64,000 nt of DNA, taken from Actinoplanes missouriensis 431. Its GTDB lineage: Bacteria; Actinomycetota; Actinomycetes; Mycobacteriales; Micromonosporaceae. The position numbers were made by a program, and so were the translations under genes. Under the pieces are notes generated by a model. It was not told the DNA's origin. It worked only from the letters and a program-made list of their open reading frames with translations, and searched no databases. The stretch is from assembly GCF_000284295.1 (NCBI RefSeq), contig NC_017093.1:8060001-8124000 (forward strand), written 5' to 3'. This document shows positions 33,647 to 41,890 of this stretch, piece by piece. Each line of letters begins with the position of its first letter. Position 1 is the stretch's first letter.

Positions 33647-36083
33647 CCGATTACCAGGGAACATCAGTCCTTGGCCAGTGAGTGAAAGCAGTCCCGGGGA
33701 GGAGGACGACGCCGTGGCGCTCGTGCGCGTGTACTGCGGTCTGGCGTCGGCTGATGATTCGGTGCGTACGGCTTCGGCCGCGCCACTGACCATCGCCGTG
33801 GTGGACGACGCAGGCCGGCTGCTCGGCGTTCACGAGATCAGCGACGACCCGGCGGGTTACGCCCAGCTGGGAACGCTTCTCGTGGAACGGACGACGGGAT
33901 TCAGCGACGCGGCAGTCGCCGCGGACAGTGACGACCACGTCGTCACGTCGCTGCTCACCGCCGCCGGGCGGCCACTCGTCGTCGTCGACGACGACGACGC
34001 GGACGACTACGCCGAGCGTTTCTCCGACGACGACTCCCCCGAGGAGATCGCGGCGCCGCTCGCCGCCCGCCGGGCCGTCGGCCTGGCCCGGGCGTTGCAG
34101 GCCGGCGCGATCGCGGCGATCAACCTGCCGACGCCGCGGGAGCTGGTCAGCTACAAACCGGTCCTGGCCGCGCACGTCGCGATGCTCGTCGGGCGGAACG
34201 CGGCGGCCGTCGCACTCCGCGAGGTGCTGCGCGAGCTCTACCCGGCGGCCCTCCGGGCGTACCCGGATCCCGCCCACCCGCTGGCCCTGGCCGTCCTGGA
34301 AGCGGTGCCCGAGCCCGGCCGGATCACCGGCCGGCCCGGCGACGCCGCCCACGTCACCCGCGAGATCGCCGGCGAGCTGGCCCGCAACGGCGCCGGCAGC
34401 GACGATCAGCTGATCGCCGCGGTCACCGCCCTGCAGGTCGCGATCAGCGAGTCGCCGCGGCGGGGCGGGGTCAACAAGTCGCTCGCCCCGGCCGCTGCCG
34501 ACGCCGTGCGCCAGGCGATCGGCGCGGTCCGTTCCTGCGACGCCGCCTGCACCGCGCTGGTCGGCACGCTGACCGCCCGGGGCGCGATGCCCGGCGCCAA
34601 CTCCACCGTGGGCCGCCGCGCGGCGCGCCGGGCCCCCACCGAGCCCACGCCGCTGCAGCCCGTGCCGACCGGGGAGAACCCGCGGTTCGGCCGTCGCAGC
34701 CGTCCCGAGCCGGCCACCAGCGGCAGCGGTCCCGCCGTGCCGCAGCCGATGACCGCTCCCCCGGTCGCGCCGGACCCGATCGCACCACCGCCCATCGCAC
34801 CGGCCGCGGCGAACGGCCTTCCCGGCCTGCCCAGCCGCACCGGCACGCCCGGCAACCGGCCGGTCTCGGTGCCGCCGCCTCCGCCCGGCATGACCCCGAT
34901 CACCCCGGGGACGCGTCCCGGCGTCCCGGCGTCCCGGCCCGCGGCCACCCCGACGTCCGCCCAGCCCGGCGGCCGGGCCACTCCGGCCGAGGCCGGCGAG
35001 CCGTTCCGGCCGACGCTCACGAACGCCGAGCTGAACCGGGCGCGGGCCGAGCGCCAGCGCACGGTCATCCCGTCCCGGCCCAAGACCACCCCGGCGAACG
35101 GCGTGCCGGGCGGTCCGACCGACTTCAGCCTGCCGCTGCCCGCCCAGTCGACGCCGCCCGCGGCGTCCGCCCCGGCGCAGCGTCCCGGCCAGGAGATCGC
35201 CGACCCGGGTTCGCGTGCCAACTGGCCGCTGCTCAACCCCGGCAAGGACGATCTGGCGGTCACGCCACCGGCCGCCGCCTCGGTCAGCCCGGCCGCCGCC
35301 TCGGTCAGCCCGGCCGCCGCCTCGGTCAGCCCGGCCGCTGCCTCGGTCAGTCCGGCGCCGGCCGGTGGACGGGTCAAGCCGCCGTGGCAGGACATGCCCA
35401 AGGAGCCGCCGTCGCTGCGTCTCGTCGAGGGCCGGGCCAACGGCTCGCCGCTGGACCGCTCGGGCCCTTCGCTGGACCGCTCCGGTCCGTCGCTGGACCG
35501 CTCCGGCTCCACGCTCGACCGCTCCGGCTCCACGCTCGACCGCTCCGGCTCCACGCTGGACCCGGTCGGCGGCTCGCCGGCGTTGCGCGGCAGCAAGAGC
35601 GCGCCGAAGCTGACGGCTCTCGACCGCAGCGCCAGCCCGCCGGTTCCGGCCGACGGCAGCGACGGTGACCTGCTCATCTTCGCGGCGGCGCGGTCGGCGT
35701 GGTTCACCGGCGGTCCCGCCGAGACCGAGAAGGTCGACTGGTCCAACCCGAACGACAGCGGCTGGCGTGCGGCGGAGAAAGCGGCCACTCCGGCGGTCGC
35801 CGCCGAGACCTCGGCCGGCCTGCCCAAGCGGGTGCCGCAGGCCAACCTGGTGCCGGGCTCGCCCCTGCGCGAGGAACGCCCGCTGCGCATCGTCCGCGAC
35901 GCCGCGTCGATCGCCGCGCACACCACGGGTTACTTCCGTGGCTGGCGGCGCGGCCAGGAGATAGGTGGCTTCGCGATGGGCGGGCGCCCGGGCCGGGAAG
36001 CCGCCGGCGGGTGGGACTTCACTCGCGACGGCCAGGCCGCCGACGAGTACCGCGACAACAACGCGGGCTTCGGCGGTCGCTGA
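33639..36083 (+). CDS. mosaic protein: IS110-transposase-like N-terminus and CvnA-like C-terminal tail
   Basis: An 814-aa protein. Residues ~28-310 look like a degenerate IS110-type (DEDD/RuvC-like) N-terminal domain: a beta strand LTIAVVDDAGRLLGVHEISD followed by DPAGYAQLGTLL, VVTSLLTAAGRPLVVVDD, then helices ending in LALAVLEAVPEPGRI. The expected first catalytic Asp is not obvious. Residues ~315-690 are Pro/Ala-rich, with 21-bp-period repeats (SVSPAAA x4; LDRSGPS-type x5). Residues ~690-800 repeat the tail seen in CvnA downstream: SAWFT, GWRAAEKAA, SAGLPKRVPQANLVPG, GYFRGWRRGQE. Start GTG 33639 overlaps the preceding gene. A strong terminator follows. Function unknown; the shared tail suggests it works with the conservon. 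Confidence 0.65.
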   Translation: MTDRLPGNISPWPVSESSPGEEDDAVALVRVYCGLASADDSVRTASAAPLTIAVVDDAGRLLGVHEISDDPAGYAQLGTLLVERTTGFSDAAVAADSDDHVVTSLLTAAGRPLVVVDDDDADDYAERFSDDDSPEEIAAPLAARRAVGLARALQAGAIAAINLPTPRELVSYKPVLAAHVAMLVGRNAAAVALREVLRELYPAALRAYPDPAHPLALAVLEAVPEPGRITGRPGDAAHVTREIAGELARNGAGSDDQLIAAVTALQVAISESPRRGGVNKSLAPAAADAVRQAIGAVRSCDAACTALVGTLTARGAMPGANSTVGRRAARRAPTEPTPLQPVPTGENPRFGRRSRPEPATSGSGPAVPQPMTAPPVAPDPIAPPPIAPAAANGLPGLPSRTGTPGNRPVSVPPPPPGMTPITPGTRPGVPASRPAATPTSAQPGGRATPAEAGEPFRPTLTNAELNRARAERQRTVIPSRPKTTPANGVPGGPTDFSLPLPAQSTPPAASAPAQRPGQEIADPGSRANWPLLNPGKDDLAVTPPAAASVSPAAASVSPAAASVSPAAASVSPAPAGGRVKPPWQDMPKEPPSLRLVEGRANGSPLDRSGPSLDRSGPSLDRSGSTLDRSGSTLDRSGSTLDPVGGSPALRGSKSAPKLTALDRSASPPVPADGSDGDLLIFAAARSAWFTGGPAETEKVDWSNPNDSGWRAAEKAATPAVAAETSAGLPKRVPQANLVPGSPLREERPLRIVRDAASIAAHTTGYFRGWRRGQEIGGFAMGGRPGREAAGGWDFTRDGQAADEYRDNNAGFGGR
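35271..35354 (+). repeat. 21-bp tandem repeat x4 inside the mosaic gene
   Basis: GCCGCCGCCTCGGTCAGCCCG repeated four times, the last with two changes, encoding SVSPAAA units. In-frame copy-number change would not break the gene. Confidence 0.85.
35451..35555 (+). repeat. 21-bp tandem repeat x5 inside the mosaic gene
   Basis: Five 21-bp units beginning CTGGACCGCTC or CTCGACCGCTC, encoding LDRSG(P/S)(S/T). The last three are nearly identical, which suggests recent expansion. Confidence 0.85.
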
Positions 36084-36089
36084 TCCAGC

Positions 36090-36125
36090 CGAGAAGGCCG
36101 CGCCCGGTGGGGCGCGGCCTTCTCG
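36090..36125 (+). terminator. strong stem-loop terminator after the mosaic gene
   Basis: Perfect 16-bp stem CGAGAAGGCCGCGCCC / GGGCGCGGCCTTCTCG with loop GGTG, 7 bp after the stop at 36083. Confidence 0.8.
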
Positions 36126-36333
36126 CGCATCTGGGTACGCTCATCGCCCTCCAGCGCCGCGCGGACCCGCCGGGTGCCACCCGTGGGTGCGAGCCGCGCT
36201 GAGACCGGTGAGAGGCCCGCTGAGCGACCGCCCCGACGTGACCTCCAGCCGGGCTGAGCTTGCATGGTGAGCCCGTAAGGGTTGCGCTTAGTCAATGGCC
36301 GGCTGCGCACAGCGCCCGGCCACGGACATGCGA

Positions 36334-36364
36334 AAGCCCCGCTCCGGCGACCGGAGCGGGGCTT
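36334..36364 (-). terminator. terminator of the cvnABCD operon
   Basis: Perfect 14-bp stem AAGCCCCGCTCCGG / CCGGAGCGGGGCTT with a 3-nt loop; on the minus strand it ends in GCTTTCG. It lies 11 bp beyond the cvnD stop. The stretch 36126-36333 between the two terminators shows no gene. Confidence 0.8.
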
Positions 36365-36374
36365 CAACCGACTG

Positions 36375-36962
36375 TCAGGCGGGCGCCACCGCGCGCGAGC
36401 GACGCATCGTCAGAACGTACTCCACCAGGGAGATCAGCACGTTCTTCGTCGACTCGCGGTTACGGGCGTCGCAGCTCACGACGGGCACGTCGCTCGAGAT
36501 CGCCAGCGCGTCTCGAACGTCCTGCGCGTTGTGGTACTGCATGCCGTCGAAGCAGTTGATCGCGATCAGGTACGGAAGGCGACGGTGCTCGAAGAAGTCG
36601 ATGGCGGCGAAGCAGTCGGCAAGCCGACGCGTGTTCACCATGACAACTGCACCGATCGCACCCCGGACGAGTTCGTCCCACATGAACCAGAAACGCGTCT
36701 GGCCCGGTGTTCCGAACAGGTAGAGGATCAGGTCGCGGTCGATGCTGATCCGGCCGAAGTCCATGGCCACAGTGGTGGTCATCTTCCCCGGCACCTGCCG
36801 GTTGTCGTCGACACCCACACCGGCCGAGGTCATGATGGCCTCAGTGGTCAGCGGGGTGATCTCCGAGACCGACCCCACCAGCGTCGTTTTGCCAACGCCG
36901 AAGCCACCGGCGATGACAATCTTCGCCGATGTCACGCGTCCCGCAGCGGGACGGTGCGACAT
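36375..36962 (-). CDS. cvnD: conservon GTPase CvnD
   Basis: A 195-aa small Ras-like/MglA-like GTPase of the actinobacterial conservons. P-loop GGFGVGKTT, switch/G3 region with LFGTPGQTRFWFMWDEL, and a C-terminal ...NCFDG... region replacing the canonical NKxD; the divergent specificity loop is typical of CvnD. CvnD receives signals from the roadblock/DUF742 proteins and the CvnA kinase at the membrane. ATG 36962 comes 1 nt after the cvnC stop, so they are coupled; an upstream start at 36983 would overlap cvnC. Confidence 0.93.
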   Translation of the reverse strand: MSHRPAAGRVTSAKIVIAGGFGVGKTTLVGSVSEITPLTTEAIMTSAGVGVDDNRQVPGKMTTTVAMDFGRISIDRDLILYLFGTPGQTRFWFMWDELVRGAIGAVVMVNTRRLADCFAAIDFFEHRRLPYLIAINCFDGMQYHNAQDVRDALAISSDVPVVSCDARNRESTKNVLISLVEYVLTMRRSRAVAPA

Positions 36963-36963
36963 G

Positions 36964-37350
36964 TCAGAGCCTGCGAAGTCCACTCAGCACCCTTTCCAGC
37001 AGTTCCGTGCCTACCGCGTCGGTCTCGTCTTCGAGCGAGGTGGGCTCATAGACCGCAAGCAGGCCGTCCGAGGCCATGTCTGCGACGATCACACGTGCCA
37101 CACCGAGCGGCAGTTGCATGCGTGCGGCGATCTCAGCGAGCGATTGAACGCGCCCGCCGTCACACATCGCCGCGATGTACTGATGCTCGCTTCCACCCTG
37201 CCCGCCGCGGTTCATCCCAGAACGGCCGCGCACGGTTGTCTCGACCAGCGCTTCCAGCGCTATCTCAAGCTTCGGCCGGGTCCGACCACGGGTCACGGCG
37301 TACGGCCTTACCAGTGCACCGGTCGGCTCATCGCGTTCGGGCATAGTCAC
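36964..37350 (-). CDS. cvnC: conservon DUF742 protein CvnC
   Basis: A 128-aa DUF742 protein. A disordered N-terminus with LVRPYAVTRGRTRPK is followed by a winged-helix-like core (EIAARMQLPLGVARVIVADM, GLLAVYEP). In conservons this protein links the roadblock and GTPase components. The start is GTG 37350 (GTGACTATG), preceded by GGGAGGGG at 6-nt spacing; TTG 37356 and ATG 37344 are alternatives. Confidence 0.92.
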   Translation of the reverse strand: MTMPERDEPTGALVRPYAVTRGRTRPKLEIALEALVETTVRGRSGMNRGGQGGSEHQYIAAMCDGGRVQSLAEIAARMQLPLGVARVIVADMASDGLLAVYEPTSLEDETDAVGTELLERVLSGLRRL

Positions 37351-37434
37351 CGTCAACCCCTCCCTCGGCCCCTCGAAGTGTATTAGTTGTCAAGGTCTCT
37401 GACAGTAGCCGACCAGGCCGGCTCACTGCCCGTC

Positions 37435-37839
37435 TCAGCCCAGTACCCCGGCCGCCGAACGCGGCGCGGGGGTCAGAGCCTCGCCGACCCGGTCGACCAG
37501 GAGGGCCATCTCGTAACCCACCTGCCCGACGTCACAGCTGCGCGCCGCAAGAACGGCGAACGACGAACCGTCGGAGATCGACATCAGGAACAGGAACCCA
37601 TTGTCCATCTCGACGACCGTCTGGAGAACGGCGCCGCCCTCGAAGCAGCGCGCAGCGCCCTGCGTGAGGGAAACCAGGCCGGACGCGATGGCCGCCAGCT
37701 GGTCGGCACGGTCCCGGGGAAGGTCCCGTGAGGCCGCCAGGAGCAGGCCGTCGGCGGAGACCGCGATCGCGTGCGCGACCCCGGGAACGCGGTCGGCGAA
37801 GTTGGCCAGAAGCCAACCGAGATCCTGCGTAGATGTCAT
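37435..37839 (-). CDS. cvnB: conservon roadblock/LC7 protein CvnB
   Basis: A 134-aa roadblock/LC7-fold protein: DLGWLLANFADRVPGVAHAI, VSADGLLLAASRDLPRDRAD, QLAAIASGLVSLTQGAARCF, and MDNGFLFLMSISDGSSFAVL are typical. The family acts as a GTPase-activating or scaffolding partner of CvnD. Its ATG overlaps the cvnA stop (ATGA), and an 84-nt gap separates it from cvnC. Confidence 0.94.
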   Translation of the reverse strand: MTSTQDLGWLLANFADRVPGVAHAIAVSADGLLLAASRDLPRDRADQLAAIASGLVSLTQGAARCFEGGAVLQTVVEMDNGFLFLMSISDGSSFAVLAARSCDVGQVGYEMALLVDRVGEALTPAPRSAAGVLG

Positions 37840-40800
37840 GCCTCATGCTCCTTGCCAGCCTGCGAGGGCTGCTGCCCTCCCGGAGTCTCCTCCAGGTTGG
37901 TCGATTGTTCCTTGGTGCGACCGCGCTGAACACCTCGGTGGTACGCGGACAGCAGACCGCGGACCCCTTCGGGAGTACGGCGCTGGACGGAGTTACCGCC
38001 CCGGTCGACACCGCCGGGGACGAGTTGCGCCATCGGCGTGCGCTTCGGAAGGCCCGCCGTGGTGGTGGTATCGACCTGCGTCTCGGCTGCGGCACGGGCC
38101 GCCTGCCAGCCGTCGTCGGCCGCGGTGCGCCACGGGTTCGTGGCCGTGCTGCCGTTGCTGTAGGAGCCGCTGACGGCCGCCGCGGGGGCGCCGACCGTCG
38201 CCGTGTCGAAGTCGCGCGACTCGGGTGACCCGGCCTGCTGCGGCACACCGGCCGAGCGGGTCGGCTCACCGGTGGGGATCCGGCGCGCGGAGACGACGGA
38301 CTCGTCACCGGCGTCGGCACCAGAGGTCCTGGCTGCCTCGGGGCGAGGCTGGTCGCCGGGGTGCGTCGTGGTGAACCACGCCGACTCCAGCTCCCGGAAG
38401 ATCGGCAGCTCCATGGTCTCGTCCGCGAACGGGACCCCACCCTCACGCTGACGGGCGGAAGCCTGTGCCGCGGCGATCTGCGCCGCCGCGGTGGCCTGAG
38501 CCTCCGCGGCCTGCGCGGTGGCCGTCTCGTGCCCGGCACGGGCCGCGGCAGCCGCGTCGTCGGCAACCGGGGCCGGCGGCGCGGAGACCTGCGGCACCGC
38601 CGAGACGGGGGCGGTCTGCGGGTTGGTCGGCCGGGCCACCTGCGGCTGCGGCTCGAAGTTGTCCGGACGGTACCGCGGGATCTCGGCCGTCATGTCCAGC
38701 GCGGCGGCGAGGTTCTCCGGCACGTGCGGGGTAGCGGCCTGCTCCCGATCCGCGGCGACCGGCGGCCAGGCCGGCGGCGCCGAGGCGAACGGGTTGACCG
38801 GCTCGGCGGAGACCGGCGCGGCCGAGACCGGCTCGGCCGGAGCCGCCGAGATCGGCGGAGAGTACGGCGGGGCCGACGGCACCGGCGGGGCGGAGACCGG
38901 CGGGACCGGCGGCGCGGAGACCGGCGGCATGACCGGGCCACGACCCAGGTTCTCCGGGTTGGCCGGCAGCTGGCGCGGGATGGCCGCGCCGAAGCCGTTG
39001 GTGTCCTCCGGACGCGGGAACTCGCCGTTGCGACGCTGCGCGAGCTCGTCGAGCCCGGCGAAGCCCTGCGGGCCGGACGGCAGCGGCGGGATGACCTCGT
39101 TGCTGCGCGGGCCGTGGAAACCGTTGGCGAAGCCGTTGGTCTGGGTGCCGTTGGTCTGGGTGCCGTTGGTCTGGGCACCGTTGCCGTTCAGGCCACCGAA
39201 GCCGGTGGGAGCGGCGCCGGTCAGGTCGGACCAGGCGGGGACGGAACCGTTGGTGCCGTTCATCGGCTCGAACGGGTGACCACCGCCGTTGACGCCGGGG
39301 CCACCACCGTTGAGCCCGCCACGGCCGCTCTCCAGCGCCAGCGGCTCACCGAAGGACGGCATCGCCGGCGGCGGGCTGTCGAAGCCGACCATCGACTGGA
39401 CCCGGGCGGACGCCGCGGCTGCCAGCACGGAGGCGGGCAGGCCGACCTCGGCCACGGTGCCCCGCTCGCGGTCCGCGGGACGGAGCTCGACGCGGACGGC
39501 GTGGCGGTTGGCCAGCCGGGCGACCACGACGAGGCCCATCATCCGGGAGACGGCGACGTCCACCGTGGGCGGGTTGGCGAGCCGCTCGTTGAGGTCGCGC
39601 AGCTGCTCCCGGCTGATGCCGATGCCGTGGTCCTCGACGGTCAGCACCGCGTTGTCGCCGATCCGGCGCGCCTCGACGAGGACGTTGGAGTTCGGCGGGG
39701 AGAACGCGGTGGCGTTGTCGAAGAGCTCGGCGACCAGGTGGACCATGTCGTTGACGGCGTGCGCCGCGACCTCGATCTCCCGGTCGATCTGGCCGAACTC
39801 GATGCGGGTGTAGTGCTCGACCTCGGACTGCGCGGCGCGCAGCACGTCGATCAGTGCGGCCGGCTCGCGCTGCACACGGGTGGAGTCCGCGCCGGCCAGA
39901 ACCAGGAGGTTCTCGTCGTTGCGGCGCATCCGGGTGGCGAGGTGGTCGAGCTGGAAGAGCTCGGCCAGACGGTCCGGGTCCTCCTCGCCGCGCTCCAGGC
40001 GGTCCAGGTGACCGATGAGCCGGTCGACCAGGATCTGCGAGCGGCGGGCGAGGTTGACGAACATCGTCGCGACGGAGGCGCGCAGCGCGGCCTGCTCGGC
40101 CGCGGTGCGCACGGCCTCGAGGTGAACCGCGTTGAACGCCTCGGTCACCTGGCCGAACTCGTCACGGCTGCGGACCGGCAGCGGCTCGGCGATCTGGTCG
40201 GCGACCTGTGCCGGGGTGAGCGACGCGGAGAGCGCCGGGTCACGCAGCCGGCTCACCGCGTGCGGCAGGCCGAACTGGGCCACCGCGAGGGCACCCTGAC
40301 GAAGCTCACGCAGCGAGCGGGCCATCGACCGGGCGACCAGCCAGGCGAACAGGATGCCGAGCAGGAGCAGGGCCAGCAGCAGGCTGGTCTCCAGGAAGAC
40401 CCGCTGGTTCGTGTCGTCACGCAGGGTGGTGGCGCTTGCCACGATGTTCTTGTCGAACTCGACCTCGACCTGGCGGAAGAGGTCGTTGTACCCCTTCATC
40501 GCCTCTTCCCACGAGTTCGTGTTGAACTGGATGTTCTTCGCGTTGTCGCCCTGCGCGGTCATCAGCGGGAGGGTGTAGTTCGTCGCGGCCTGGGCCTTCA
40601 GGCCGCTGACCGTGTTGCTGAAGTACGTCTTCTCCGAGTCGGTGCCGACCGCTTCGAGCGTCTTCTTCGCGAGGTCGAAACCGGTGATGGTGCCGAGGAA
40701 CTGCTGCCGGAGGGTGGTGGTGAGCTCGCCCTCCTCGAGGACCTGGTGACCGATGAACCGCTGCTGGGCGATGTAGTTCTTCGCCTCGGCGACGGCCGCC

Positions 40801-41405
40801 ACGGCACGCAGGTGGTCGCTCAGGCCGGGGTCGGTCGCGAGCTGCGCGGAGGAGTCCCGCACCTGGAGAAGGTCGTCGATCAACTGGTTGTACGTGGTCT
40901 TGACGTCGGGCGTCTCGACCTGACCGTTCGCGACCTTGCTCCGGAAAGCCGGCAGGTCCTCGAGGTTACGGTCCAGGCGGAGCAGGAGCGTGCCGACGTT
41001 GGCCGGGACGTCCTCGAGTGCGCCCTTCTGCTGCACGTACGGCGTCTTGGCGGCGTCGACCGCCTCGTGCTCGCCGTTGTAGAGCTCGATTGCCGCCGTA
41101 CGAGCGTCGTTGTTCTTGGCGTCCTTGGCGAGCGCCACCATCATGCCGTAGGTCCGCTCGGCTTGCAGGTGGTCGACCAGACCACCAGCCGCCTCGGACA
41201 GCACCGACAGGGTGCGAGCACGCTCCGCGTTGCTCGCCTCCTCGATGTGGTCGACGAGGCCGTCGACGCCGACGATGATCGTCGCCACCGTGGGCACCAG
41301 CATGATCAGGCCGAGTTTCGACCAGATCGGTAGGTCTCGCAGTCGACCAGCCGGTCGACGCAGACGCGACATGACGCCGTTCGCCGCCTTGGGGCGCTTG
41401 CTCAC
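37836..41405 (-). CDS. cvnA: conservon sensor histidine kinase CvnA with NIT domain
   Basis: A 1,189-aa membrane sensor kinase. TM1 ~29-50 (LGLIMLVPTVATIIVGV), extracellular NIT nitrate/nitrite-sensing-like domain ~55-325, TM2 ~336-358 (TSLLLALLLLGILFAWLV), HAMP, then a divergent ATP-binding domain ~540-660 (AELFDNATAFSPPNS, VEDHGIGISREQL, MGLVVVARLA). No clear phospho-acceptor His box, as usual for CvnA. Residues ~690-1060 are a Pro/Ala/Asn-rich linker. The tail (~1085-1165) holds SAWFT, DGWQAARAA, TAGLPKRTPMAQLVPG and AYHRGVQRGR, the signature shared with the 814-aa mosaic protein. GTG 41405 follows AGGAGG; the longer ORF upstream to 41642 is rejected. Confidence 0.94.
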   Translation of the reverse strand: MSKRPKAANGVMSRLRRPAGRLRDLPIWSKLGLIMLVPTVATIIVGVDGLVDHIEEASNAERARTLSVLSEAAGGLVDHLQAERTYGMMVALAKDAKNNDARTAAIELYNGEHEAVDAAKTPYVQQKGALEDVPANVGTLLLRLDRNLEDLPAFRSKVANGQVETPDVKTTYNQLIDDLLQVRDSSAQLATDPGLSDHLRAVAAVAEAKNYIAQQRFIGHQVLEEGELTTTLRQQFLGTITGFDLAKKTLEAVGTDSEKTYFSNTVSGLKAQAATNYTLPLMTAQGDNAKNIQFNTNSWEEAMKGYNDLFRQVEVEFDKNIVASATTLRDDTNQRVFLETSLLLALLLLGILFAWLVARSMARSLRELRQGALAVAQFGLPHAVSRLRDPALSASLTPAQVADQIAEPLPVRSRDEFGQVTEAFNAVHLEAVRTAAEQAALRASVATMFVNLARRSQILVDRLIGHLDRLERGEEDPDRLAELFQLDHLATRMRRNDENLLVLAGADSTRVQREPAALIDVLRAAQSEVEHYTRIEFGQIDREIEVAAHAVNDMVHLVAELFDNATAFSPPNSNVLVEARRIGDNAVLTVEDHGIGISREQLRDLNERLANPPTVDVAVSRMMGLVVVARLANRHAVRVELRPADRERGTVAEVGLPASVLAAAASARVQSMVGFDSPPPAMPSFGEPLALESGRGGLNGGGPGVNGGGHPFEPMNGTNGSVPAWSDLTGAAPTGFGGLNGNGAQTNGTQTNGTQTNGFANGFHGPRSNEVIPPLPSGPQGFAGLDELAQRRNGEFPRPEDTNGFGAAIPRQLPANPENLGRGPVMPPVSAPPVPPVSAPPVPSAPPYSPPISAAPAEPVSAAPVSAEPVNPFASAPPAWPPVAADREQAATPHVPENLAAALDMTAEIPRYRPDNFEPQPQVARPTNPQTAPVSAVPQVSAPPAPVADDAAAAARAGHETATAQAAEAQATAAAQIAAAQASARQREGGVPFADETMELPIFRELESAWFTTTHPGDQPRPEAARTSGADAGDESVVSARRIPTGEPTRSAGVPQQAGSPESRDFDTATVGAPAAAVSGSYSNGSTATNPWRTAADDGWQAARAAAETQVDTTTTAGLPKRTPMAQLVPGGVDRGGNSVQRRTPEGVRGLLSAYHRGVQRGRTKEQSTNLEETPGGQQPSQAGKEHEA

Positions 41406-41890
41406 GTCACCGTCCTCCTGATTCGGGCCCCGGCATTCGGCTCGCCGGGCACCGCGCACGACCGACTCGCCGGGTCGGGCCCCCGAGATTCCATCACGAC
41501 AAGTGTCAAAGAGAAAGGGCAGGCGGACACGGACCGGTTGTGTGACGCGATGTTGCAACGTCTGAGTTGGACATCGCCGGTCCACTATCACTGCGTGTAG
41601 AGCTGCACATCTCTCAAGGTCACTCACACGGCCGGGCTGCATGGGGGGTGGGGCGCAGGCCGACCGGGTCCCGATCGTAGTCGATCGCGATAGAAGTGAC
41701 GATGGCTCGGTTCCCCGCGATCGGCAAGGCGAGATGCCGGTTTCTGCCGAGTTTGCAGGCGGGAGTCTAGCCGAACGGAGGACACGATGTGCCCTGCCGT
41801 CGATTTCTTTTGACGTACGTTCGTCCGAATCGGCGAAAAGGGCGAAAAGCCGGACTCGGGCCCGGCGGCGACCACCGCCGGGCCCCGTTG
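41406..41890. other. intergenic region between add and cvnA
   Basis: No gene supported. It contains the cvnA leader and ribosome binding site, a minus-strand TTGACA (41502-41507) that may be part of the cvn promoter, and the add terminator at 41858-41885. Confidence 0.45.
41858..41885 (-). terminator. add terminator
   Basis: Perfect 11-bp stem GGGCCCGGCGG / CCGCCGGGCCC with a 6-nt loop, 6 bp past the add stop. On the minus strand it is followed within ~15 nt by TTTT tracts. Confidence 0.7.

Noticed and set aside
33639..36083. Active IS110 transposase or mobile element
   Set aside because: Flanks show no target duplications or ends, the catalytic Asp pattern is not intact, the gene is coupled to an upstream gene and fused to a signalling tail; it is more likely domesticated.
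38361..41333. 990-aa plus-strand ORF
   Set aside because: Antisense shadow of cvnA; the coding strand has all the kinase motifs.
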